64,000 nt of DNA from Chionoecetes opilio. Its lineage: Eukaryota; Arthropoda; Malacostraca; Decapoda; Majidae. The position numbers and the translations under genes are program-made. Positions 35,175 through 44,266 of the stretch are shown in pieces. Position 1 is the first letter of the stretch. Every line of letters begins with the position of its first letter. The DNA lies in the NCBI GenBank assembly GCA_016584305.1, contig JACEEZ010001812.1, positions 1-64,000 on the forward strand, in the 5' to 3' direction. The notes below the pieces were generated by a model that was not told the DNA's origin, did no database searches, and was given only the letters and a program-made list of their open reading frames with translations.

Positions 35175-35524
35175 TAGTTGAAAAGTGTAAGGAAGAACCC
35201 AAACTGTTTTACAGATTTATCAATGGAAGAATCAAGCATAAGGATAAAGTGGAGAGACTGAAAGAAGGTAATATGATATATGAAGATCCAAAAATAATGA
35301 GTGAAATTTTAAATATAAACTTTCAACAACTATTCACAAAAGAATAAAAATTCAATGAACTGCAAGGAATGAAAAGAGTCTGTAAGGAGTGGAAAATAAA
35401 AATAGAGAAGGAGGAAGTTTGTGAATTGTTGCAGAAATTGGAGGAGAGAAAAGCACTAGGACCAGACGGAGTGTCGGGTTATGTTTTAAAAGAGTGCAGA
35501 AAGCAGTTGGTTGAACCAGTATAT
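35175..35524 (+). mobile_element. LINE-A copy 3, segment 2
   Basis: Continues the LINE: EKCKEEPKLFYRFINGRIKH, EILNINFQQLFTKE, EEVCELLQKLEERKALGPDG then VSGYVLKECRKQLVEPVY, the start of the reverse-transcriptase domain. The last 8 bp (CAGTATAT, 35517-35524) are the duplicated target of the hAT element. Confidence 0.85.
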
Positions 35525-35654
35525 CAGGGGTGGCCAACCTTTTGTGAGATATGATCTACTTTTTCTACAGTTACCCTGATGCGATCTACCAGCCTAAGAT
35601 TCAAACATATTCCATAAATGTAACTGTAACAGTGTAACATCTTACTCCCACTCG

Positions 35655-35682
35655 AGGTATGAGAGAGAGAGAGAGAGAGAAT
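35655..35682. repeat. (GA)n microsatellite within hAT element
   Basis: Short run of GA repeats between the left TIR and the transposase stop codon. Confidence 0.9.
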
Positions 35683-35765
35683 ATTTTTTTGCAGTAACTG
35701 TAACACTGCTACAATTATGATATAATAATTGTTAAAATACAATTACAGAGCACACACTTACATTA

Positions 35766-37637
35766 TTAATGAGATGATTGGCACTGCATGCTGTCTGCTA
35801 ACTTGGTGTAGTTAGGGCTGTAGTTGGTGATTGCTAGCTTTAAGCAGGCATCCAGGTGTTCATCTGACAGTGTTGATCGGTATTTTGATTTGATGTATTT
35901 CAGGTGTGAAAATGTTGATTCACAGAGGTAGGTTGAACCAAAAAAAGCTGTTAGGTACATGGAACATTTTCTGACATTAGGATACTTTTCTTCACTGAGA
36001 AGGTTCCAGAAACTGCCTCCTTTTGCCATGGATTTGATCTGAATATCATTTTGCAGTTTCAAAATCTCATTTTCAACTTCAGATGTATCCATGTTAAATA
36101 ATGAGGCCATTCTAGATGCAATATCTTCAACATCTGTGCCTTTACCAAAGGGAAAACACATGTATGTTGCAACACGTTCCACTGCTGCTATATCTTGAAA
36201 ACGCCTGTCAAAATCTGAGGCGAGGTTTTGTACCTGTTCAGTATAGCGACCACTGTTAAACTGATCACATTGTTTACCTTGATTTTCCAGTTCTGACATC
36301 ATATTTCTGAAATTTCTCAGTGCATGTTGCTGTAGCTGTGAAGACACTAGTTTTAGTTTCTGCTTGAATGCTGTCACAGCACTAATCATTTCAACTATAG
36401 TTTTATCTTTTCCTTGCAAATCTAAGTTCAGTTCATTCAACATACCAGTTATGTCTACTAAGAATGCTAAATCCAGCAGCCATTCTTCATTGTCAATGTG
36501 GGGGTGATGAGAAGGCCGATCTTTTGAGGCCAAAAACACTTTTATTTCAGGTAGCAGATCTCTAAATCTTTGGAGAAATTTACCTCTGCTTAACCACCTG
36601 ACATCTGTATGCAACAACAGATCAGAGTGTTCTGCTTCACTTTCTTGTAACTGACTTCGAAACAGTCGCCTCTGAAGACTTCTGGCCCGAATTGAATTTA
36701 CAATTTTGAAAGAAATGTCCATGACTTCTGTCATATTCAACATTTTACCACAAAGTGCTTGTTGATGAATGACACAATGATAATTAAAGAAGTCAGGAAA
36801 TCTATCATCACCCCTGCAAAGGGCAATGAACCCATTGGTTCGACCAATCATCGCTGGTGCTCCATCAGTTGTCATTGATACGAGCTTGTTTACTGGCAAC
36901 TGTGTCTTGTTGACAAAATCACTGAAAGTGTGAAAAATGTCCTCACCTCGGGTTTTTCCTTTTAATGGTAGAACCTTTAGTAATTCCTCCTTTGTGCTCA
37001 GATCTTTGAACACCATTCTAATGAAAATGCACAGTTGTGATGTATCGATCATGTCAGTAGTTTCATCAAACTGCAATGAAAAGAAGACACACTCACGTAT
37101 GTCCTTGTTCAGTTGTTCACCCAAATCCTCAGCCATAAATTCACAGCGCCTCATAACAGTGTTTCTTGATAACTGAACTTCTTTAATAGCAGACATAATT
37201 TCAGACTTGTTTTTGAAATTTTCAAACAATGATTCTGCTGCTTCTAGAAAAGCCTCCTTGAATGTTTCTCCATCCTGAAACGGTTTTTTGTGCTTTGCGA
37301 GTACTCGGCTCACCTTGAACGATGCAATGGTTGCTGCCTTTGATTTTGAAGTCGCTCCTGTAAAAAGGGCTTGTTGTGCTGAAAGCTGTGCCTTTAGTTC
37401 TCGAATTTTCCTTTTTCGTAGCTCACTTTTGGGAGGAAAATCACTGTCATACTTCTTGTGAAGACTTTTGAAATGCCTTTCAAGATTTCCTTTCTTCGCC
37501 AGTGCTGGGGATACATGACATATCAGACACACACACTTTGAATTGTTCATGGTAAAAAAATAATCTTCCTCCCACTCACTGTGAAAATGGTAAGTTTTAC
37601 TTTTTTTAGCACTCGATCCAGCTCCAGCACTACTCAT
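35766..37637 (-). CDS. hAT-family transposase (Charlie/GTF2IRD2-like), intact
   Basis: 623 codons from an ATG at 37637 to a stop at 35766. Residues about 35-60 form a BED-type zinc finger (CLIC at 37-40, then H55 and H60). An RNase H-like core follows: QFDETTDM with D191, TTDGAPAMIG with D258, the conserved CVIHQQALC around 288-296, and DVRWLSRGKFL near 345. The C-terminal hAT dimerisation region contains YLTAFFGSTYLCESTFSHLK and SKYRSTLSDEHLDACLKLA. This arrangement and length match the hAT-Charlie-type proteins also known as GTF2IRD2-like or SCAND3/ZBED-like in databases. The protein would bind the CAGGGGTGGCCAACC ends and catalyse cut-and-paste transposition. I see no frameshift or stop. 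The ATG is supported by the MSSAGAGSS leader directly before the zinc finger. Confidence 0.93.
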   Translation of the reverse strand: MSSAGAGSSAKKSKTYHFHSEWEEDYFFTMNNSKCVCLICHVSPALAKKGNLERHFKSLHKKYDSDFPPKSELRKRKIRELKAQLSAQQALFTGATSKSKAATIASFKVSRVLAKHKKPFQDGETFKEAFLEAAESLFENFKNKSEIMSAIKEVQLSRNTVMRRCEFMAEDLGEQLNKDIRECVFFSLQFDETTDMIDTSQLCIFIRMVFKDLSTKEELLKVLPLKGKTRGEDIFHTFSDFVNKTQLPVNKLVSMTTDGAPAMIGRTNGFIALCRGDDRFPDFFNYHCVIHQQALCGKMLNMTEVMDISFKIVNSIRARSLQRRLFRSQLQESEAEHSDLLLHTDVRWLSRGKFLQRFRDLLPEIKVFLASKDRPSHHPHIDNEEWLLDLAFLVDITGMLNELNLDLQGKDKTIVEMISAVTAFKQKLKLVSSQLQQHALRNFRNMMSELENQGKQCDQFNSGRYTEQVQNLASDFDRRFQDIAAVERVATYMCFPFGKGTDVEDIASRMASLFNMDTSEVENEILKLQNDIQIKSMAKGGSFWNLLSEEKYPNVRKCSMYLTAFFGSTYLCESTFSHLKYIKSKYRSTLSDEHLDACLKLAITNYSPNYTKLADSMQCQSSH

Positions 37638-38554
37638 TTTGGTTCAGTTGATGTCTAATAACCTGTTAATAACCTGTTCGAAAACGAAAACGTATTACAC
37701 GGGCGAGTTTTGCTTCAGCACTAGTCACTGATGTGTACTGGTTGACGCTGCGCAGGAAATACGTAATGTAAACAGCACTTTACAACTGATGTAATGAAAA
37801 TAAACAAAAATAAATGCAGCTTTTTCCGTCCTTAATATTGACTATGTGGAATATTTCATTATTACGTGACTATTTCAAGCCGTCAGAACATTTCTTTACG
37901 AGACACTGATCCCAACACCCCTACACGTCCAACGTTTGCTGAAAACTGTGGAGGCTTGCGGGGGGAACAGAGATGCCAATTAATATTTGCGTTGACACTT
38001 ATCAATATGATTCACGGGTGTAGACAAGACACCCTAACTCTGAGTAAACTTTTTATTTAACAGTCATCAGTATTTGTAAACTAACAAAAGCACACACTGG
38101 CCCTACAAGTAATGACAATTTATAAATCAGGTTTAACAGCAATCACCTATCACCTTCCTGTACAACCGTACGGTTCCGCCATGTACGAACGCGTACGGTT
38201 CCTGTCCACTGGTACGAACGCGTACGGTTCCTGTCCACTGGTCAGTTTCCGCCAATCCCCCCCAGGCTTAAAGGCTGCCAGTGCATGATAACACAGGAGT
38301 AGTCTGTCTTTATAAATAATTGTATGCAATGTATGGTGGTCAGACATGTCCATCATTATGAATATAAATATAACTTATTCCCAGAAAAAAAGAACTATAA
38401 TAATCCAAGTATCATGAGTACTTGGATATGCTATTGCAGCTATTTGCATGGCAACTTCTGAAGGACGAATTATTAACAGGTACAGTAGTGTGATCGACAT
38501 AAAACAGGCTTGTGATTGACCAGTCGATCGCGATCGACTGGTTGGCCACCCCTG

Positions 38555-39265
38555 CAGTATATGATATAATAAAGTGCTCATTAACAATGGGAAAAGTGCC
38601 ACAGGAGTGGAAAAGAGCAGATAGAGTGCCAATATACAAGAATGGGAAAAAAAATGAACCACTAAATTATAGACCAGTGTCATTGACTAGCCCAGTATGC
38701 AAGATATGTGAGAAAATAATAAAGAAACAATGGACGGAATATTTGGAAAATTAAGGTATAATAACAGACCGGCAGTATGGTTCTAGAAGAGATCATGTGT
38801 GACCAACCTAAAAAGCTTTTACTCAAGAGTAATTGATACAACACAAGATAGAGATGGGTGGGCAGATTTCAGATTTCTTCCACATGAGAAGCTATTTTGG
38901 AAATTGGAAAGTATAGGAGGAATCACCAAATATCGGAGGAATCACTGGAATGATCAAAACCTGGATGGAAAGTTATCTGAGAGGAAGATAAATGACAACA
39001 GTAGTAAAGGATGAAAAATCTGAATGGAGAAACATATTTAGTGGGGTACCACAAGGATCAGTGTTGGCACCAATAATGTTCATGATTTACGTCAATGATA
39101 TGACGGAGGAAATAAAAAGTTATATTAGTCTATTTGCGGATGATGCAAAACTATTAAGAGAAATAAAAAGCTATAAAGACTGAAACACTACATAATGACC
39201 TGAACAAGATCTACGTATGGAGCAGAAGATGGGAAATGGAATTTAATGTGAATAAGTGTCATCTC
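38555..39265 (+). mobile_element. LINE-A copy 3, segment 3
   Basis: Resumes after the hAT element: MGKVPQEWKRADRVPIYKNG, NYRPVSLTSPVCKICEKIIK, DRQYGSRR, then frameshifts, FSGVPQGSVLAPIMFMIYVN, LFADDAKLLREIKSYKD and MEFNVNKCH. These are RT motifs of the CR1/Jockey group, including the FADD active site. It ends where LINE-B copy 2 begins at about 39270. Confidence 0.85.
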
Positions 39266-39269
39266 TCGA

Positions 39270-39693
39270 TGAATTTCTCTCGTGACTTCTGGCATCTAGC
39301 TAGTAACATCTCTAACAATTTTTCTTCTTCATCTTTCCCTCTTATGCTTCACCCAGATGGCTCCACAGCTGTATCATCTATTGCTAAAGCTGAACTCTTC
39401 GCTCAAACCTTTGCTGAAAATTCCACTTTGGTTGATGAAGGGCTTGTTCCTCCTTCTCCTCCACCCTCTGACTATATTATGCCTGTTATTAAGATCCTTC
39501 GTAATGATGTTTTCTTTGCCCTTTCTGGCCTAGATCCTCGGAAGGCTTACGGTCCTGACGGAGTCCCTCCTATTGTTCTCAAAAACTGTGCTTCTGTGCT
39601 TGCACCTTGCGTGGTCAAACTTTTCCATCTTTGTCTATCTACTTCCACCTTTCCTTCTTGCTGGAAGTTTGCTCACATCCAACCTGTTCGTAA
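39270..39693 (+). mobile_element. LINE-B copy 2, segment 1
   Basis: Starts in the linker (SRDFWHLASNISNNFSSSSF) and runs through RNDVFFALSGLDPRKAYGPD and PSCWKFAHIQPV, colinear with the antisense copy at 16005-18905. 5'-truncated; broken at 39693 by an inserted LTR-like segment. Confidence 0.9.
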
Positions 39694-40654
39694 TGTGTCG
39701 CCCACAATGAGTGTGTGCTCCACAATCCTGGTTATTCTGCTGCCACCACCCACATTAAGTGGGGAAAAAAAGAAAAAAAGAAAAAAAGATTAAGAGAATA
39801 TGTAAGTACTGGTTGGATCTGAATAACAACGCGTTATTAAATAAGGCTTAATATATTTGTCACTTTACTGTATCATCAGTAATCGCTCCACAACTCCTTC
39901 TTAACCTAACAACGCTTCCCTAATAAACATACTTAATACTGCTCTTAACTTAATGAATGGTGTACATTCATAAACCAACTTAATTCTAATTATACATATC
40001 CACTAACGATACGCACACTCAGTGCTCAAGTCGTTATTCTATCCTAATGTTGTCTGTTTCATTGGTAACTTCCGTCGCACTGTTACCCCCTAACGATACA
40101 CACACTCAGTGCTCAAGTCGTTATTCCATTCTAATATAGTCTGTTTCACTTCCAAAGTTCCCTCTCACTCTTTACAGCTTTCCGTCACACGCTGTTGCCT
40201 CACACAGCTTGCCGTCACACGCTGCTGTCTCACACAGCTTTCTCTCTCTGCACTGCTACCTTGGGACCCTGGATAACATGTTCCATTAGTCCTTATGTTA
40301 ACACAAATAACCAACGAATCACACCTCCATCTCTAGCCAACAAATATTCCACAACATACCTTTACAAGGGCGAGAAGGTCACCTCCCAGTGTCCTTAACC
40401 CACTGAGTGTCTGTCTGCTTCTGCCTGCTAAAATGACACTCAGCTCCCTTCTCACCTCTCTTTGATACGTGGCTAGTTACTACCAGCGTAAAAATGTAAC
40501 CCTCTATTATTAACTAGTGATTCAGGACTGAGGAGTGGAGGAAAATTACTCGCTTTGTTAATCGATAATTATAAGTTACTTCACCCCTTCCCGTTTTAAC
40601 GTAATTCTTCGTCAATCATGGGTCAAAAGTTTGAACCCAATTTCCCGCGTTACA
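39694..40654. mobile_element. Possible solo LTR inserted in LINE-B
   Basis: 961 bp that exactly separates two colinear LINE-B parts. It begins TGTGTCGCC and ends GTTACA, so the termini are TG..CA in either orientation. It has no coding frame of note. The flanks (GTAA left, CAAA right) give no clear 4-6 bp duplication. An internal TGCTGCCACCACCC stretch resembles one near 47660 at the 5' end of the Gypsy element. Solo LTR is the best guess; another kind of insertion is possible. Confidence 0.5.
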
Positions 40655-41747
40655 CAAAGAAGGGTGAATGTTCTAATCCTTCAAACTACCGTCCTATAGC
40701 TTTGACTTCCTGCCTTTCTAAAGCTTTTGAATCTATACTTAATAAGAAGATTCTTAAGCATCTAACTGCTCACAATCTTCTATCTGATCGTCAGTACGGT
40801 TTCCGTAAAGGGCGATCTACTGGCGATCTTCTAGCTTTCCTAACTGAATCTTGGTCATCATCCTATAAGGGCTTCGGTGAAACTTTAGCCGTTGCCCTCA
40901 ACATATCAAAAGCTTTAGATAGAGTCTGGCACAAATCTTTAATTTCCAAACTACCCTCATTCGGTTTCTATCCTTCTCTCTGTACCTGCATCTTAAGTTT
41001 CCTTTCAAACCGTTCTATTGCAGCTACTGTAGACGGTCATTGTTCTTCTTCTAAGTCTATCAATAGTGGTGTTCCTCAGGGTTCTGTCCTATCACCCACT
41101 CTCTTTCTATTATTCATTAATGATCTTCTAAGTCTAACTCAAAGCCCTATCCACCCCTACGCTGATGATTCTACCCTGCATTTTTCAATGTCATTTATTA
41201 GACGTCCAACTCAACAGGAACTAAGTGATTCACGGAGAGATGCCACCGAGCGCCTAACTTCTGATCTTTCTATAGTTTCTGATTGGGGCAAAGCAAATCT
41301 TGTTTTGTTTAATGCCTCAAAAACCCAATTTCTTCACCTATCTACTCGACAAAACCTACCAGATTACTATCCCCTCTTCTTCAATGACACTCAACTGTCT
41401 CCTTCTTCTACAATGAACATTCTTGGACTATCCCTTACTAAAAATCTGAACTGGAAATCTCACATATCTTCTCTTGCTAAAACAGCTTCTAAGAAGTTAG
41501 GTGTCCTGTGGCATCTGCATCCTTTTTTATCTCCCTCCCAGTTGCTTGCTCTCTACAGGGGCCTTATCCGCCCATGTATGGAGTATGTCTCACATATTTG
41601 GGGAGGATCCACTCACACAGCTCTCCTAAACAGGGTTGAGTCAAAAGCTTTTCGTCTCATCAACTCCCCTCCTCTGACTTACTCTCTTCAATCTTTTAAT
41701 CACCGTCGCAATGTTGCTTCTCTTGCTCTCTTCTATCTAACTATTTA
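40655..41747 (+). mobile_element. LINE-B copy 2, segment 2 (long open RT frame)
   Basis: An open frame to 41751 (about 365 LINE codons) carries the RT core: NYRPIALTSCLSKAFESILN, DRQYGFRKGRSTGDLLAFLT, SGVPQGSVLSPTLFLLFIND and the active-site YADDSTLHF. It continues to the thumb and C-terminus (SKKLGVLWHLHPFLSPSQLL, ALYRGLIRPCMEYVSHIWGG). It is more intact than the copy at 16005-18905 but is cut off at 41747, short of its C-terminal NARVNQYLYTFIPF part, where antisense Gypsy sequence begins. Confidence 0.92.
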
Positions 41748-41982
41748 CTAACACGATGGGTGACAACCATGCTGCGGTGGACCGTTCAATAATTTCCTGA
41801 TCTTCCATGTCTTGGAGCATTTCCGTAATTAGTTGTTTTGCTTGTTCAGGGTATCTGTACATGGGACCACGACTAGGTTGAGGCTCACCTGCCTTGATGT
41901 GAACCGGAGAACCTTTGATAAAACCTAGCTCTGATTCGTCTAAGATGAACAACGGGTCGTGGCGTAGTATCACCTCTTTCAA
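41748..41982 (-). pseudogene. Gypsy reverse transcriptase, N-terminal fragment
   Basis: Reads FIKGSPVHIKAGEPQPSRGP then MYRYPEQAKQLITEMLQDME and AAWLSPIVLVN, the typical Gypsy entry to RT (a primer-grip upstream region ending in SPIVLV). It is cut by the junction with LINE-B before the YxDD active site. Confidence 0.85.
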
Positions 41983-42299
41983 TGACGCTTGTTAGTTGGT
42001 AGCGAGATGTGACCAATTTTGGCCCTTAATTAACTTTTAATCTCTGAACTTGAATTTCACTTTGTTTTACTTTGTCATTCTGAGGCAGTAGATCATTGTG
42101 GATGTTACAGGTTGCGTTAACTTTTGAATTAGATGGAATTTCAACCTTCTCGTACGATCCTACTATGGTACCCTTTCTGAAATGTTTTTCTTTTTTGGTT
42201 GCATTATTGAATGGAAGATGGATTGAATTGTCCGAATTTACTCTGATAAGGAATGGATGACTATTATGATTGACTCTGGTTTGGGGATAGATAACAAGT

Positions 42300-42735
42300 T
42301 CTTACCTGGCTCTTCTCTTACTGAATGGGTAAGAACTCCGTTTGGTAAGGTCACACACGAAATAGTTCGATAAGATTTATCTGAATGTAATCCTTGGAGG
42401 GAGCGTCAGGTTCGACTGGTCTCACTGTGACTTTCTCAGCCCTCTTTCTCTGACGGGGAATATGATTCACAACGTAACAGGTACCACCCCTGACTACTGA
42501 TCTAGTTCTGCCTTCCCAAGTGAAAGGAGATTGGCCTATTATATTACATCCAATAGAAGGTCGGTGGTTAGGTAAGAATTTGGTATGACAGGTAACCAAT
42601 CTCGATCCACAGCATCCCGAAGATTCTAAGCGGAGCGCCTGTTACTCCTTGTAGGTTTGGTTGATTCTTCCGCGAATATATTTCTCCTCCTAGACGTCTC
42701 GCTGTTGACTCTTTTATCAGAGTGCACAAGTCGAC
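42300..42735 (-). pseudogene. Gypsy protease C-terminal part and protease-RT linker
   Basis: The minus strand reads LIKESTARRLGGEIYSRKNQ, then GVTGAPLRIFGMLWIEIG in one frame, consistent with the second half of a retropepsin (flap-to-ILG region). A frameshift leads into CHTKFLPNHRPSIGCNIIG and the linker. It is separated from the DTG half by a 0.7-kb insertion. Confidence 0.65.
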
Positions 42736-43439
42736 TCTTTAAGCCTGAAAGAATCTCCAAAACTAGGGGTCGACTTATACGGCTAGGATAAAGTGGGAAC
42801 CCTTACCACCGAGTGGCTAACAAGTGGATCAGCACTACTAACAATCGCTGTACACCACTTACTGTAACTCCAGCAGGTTACCACAAATATTTCCAACTAA
42901 AACTTGTGTTCGGTGAACTTACTTAACATATTTAACACACAGTTTGATATATAAATAATAAAATAATAATAAGAATTCAGTTTATATCAACACAAAACCA
43001 TAGGCTGTTTCCAACCGCTGATACACAGATTGTAAACACTGACCGGAATGCCACTGAACCCAAGCGGCCAGTCAGACAACTACAATATGCGCCACTTCCA
43101 GAGCAGTCCAAGGTCGCTCTCCAACTGCCTGGCTGCTCGCCGAGCGCCTTTCCGCGCTCACTTTTTCAAGTGAAAACAAGAGGCGGACTATAGTAAGGAT
43201 TCATATCTTCATATAAGTGGTGTGCTGTTATGTGTTTTTGCGACACTCAGCCAATGCAACAGGGTACCGTATAATGTACCGTAGCCTATCCACATTTAAG
43301 CTATTGCCTACCAGTAGCCTACCGTATTTTTGGGGCCGACTTATACGGCAAGTAGGTATAGGCCTAACCCGTAATCTTGAGCTAATAATCTTGAGGTCGA
43401 CTTTTACGCCTGGTCAACTTGTACGCCGCAATTTACGGT
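42735..43439. mobile_element. Insertion splitting the Gypsy protease
   Basis: About 700 bp between the two protease halves. Its right edge reads inward TACCGTAAATTGCGGCGTAC and AAGTCGACC; the left edge contains GGGTCGACTTATACGGCTAG, and an inner copy GGCCGACTTATACGGCAAG lies near 43340. It is probably another TA-target MITE with degraded ends. It also contains a segment related to the 94-bp repeat at 10505. Boundaries approximate. Confidence 0.45.
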
Positions 43440-44266
43440 ACCTGTATCAATTATAGCTTGACAGACCTTACCGTTAAAGGTAATACTGATAGTGGGAGAG
43501 GTGTTATCCTCGGATAGTCACGTTGCTGAGTTGACAGTATGTGAGCGATTCGGTTTTTAAATATTTTTAGGCCCGGACACCTACGGTCACCATGGCGACA
43601 ACCTGGTTGGCGACAATCAAAACAGTGTCCTTGGAGGGGGTTTCCTCCAGCACTCGGGTAGACTGTGTGATATTGTCTGACAATACGTGCAACATTTTGA
43701 GGAAAGGGGTTGTTGGATTCGTGGGCATTCTTGAGAAGTATGCGACAACTGGATTTGAAGATCTCTAACTTGTCCTCTAAGTTTCTGTACTTCGTCTTTG
43801 AACGCATCAACACCCGGTGAGGTGACTGGTTCCAGGGGCAGTTTCTCTATCTTTACTCTTTTACTCTATTTTTTTCTTTTGATTTGGTATCAAATTTACC
43901 TGCGGAGTGTCTTATTTCGAGCAATTGTCGCTCATGTTCAAGACAATGATCTAGGATTGTTTTTAAAGGGTATTCTTCGTCTAGGAATCCCTCAAGTCTT
44001 TCTTTGGATTCAGTGGGTAAGCCATACCATGATTTCCTTTTGATAGTTTTGTCTCTATTTGAGAACTTTTCATTTGGAAACTATGTTTCAATTACTGCAT
44101 ACTGGCATTTATATTTGTGAGCAAAAGATTGTGGGACTCACACCAGTCATACTTCATTGAGTCTATTTCTTGCCAGGCTCGGTCTACACTAACTTCTATG
44201 GCAAACTCGGTATGGAAGAAAGCTTTGAAGTCTTCCCAAGTGGTTAGTTTGAAATTGCTTTGATTA
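43440..44266 (-). pseudogene. Gypsy gag C-terminal half and protease start
   Basis: Minus-strand pieces: FKLTTWEDFKAFFHTEFAIE and VSVDRAWQEIDSMKYDWCES (capsid-like, about 44265-44140), a spacer, and a nucleocapsid-type zinc knuckle CFDCRQPGCRHGDRRC (CX2CX6HX4C, near 43600). The protease active-site sequence SITFNGKVCQAIIDTGT follows at 43440-43490. Frameshifts separate the pieces. Continuous with the gag part at 46437-46540 once the transposon 44267-46436 is removed. Confidence 0.75.

Larger units (their letters stand above)
35525..38554 (-). mobile_element. Complete hAT transposon with intact transposase
   Basis: The 15-bp TIRs are perfect: CAGGGGTGGCCAACC at 35525 and its complement ending at 38554. 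An exact 8-bp target duplication CAGTATAT flanks both ends (35517-35524 and 38555-38562). It encodes one uninterrupted 623-aa transposase on the minus strand. The 5' side (37640-38554) holds a 29-bp tandem duplication of ACGAACGCGTACGGTTCCTG (about 38160-38245) and non-coding DNA. The insertion splits LINE-A copy 3. Perfect TIRs, perfect duplication and an open frame point to a recent insertion. Confidence 0.95.

Noticed and set aside
36937..37176. 79-aa + frame inside the hAT element
   Set aside because: Antisense shadow of the transposase.
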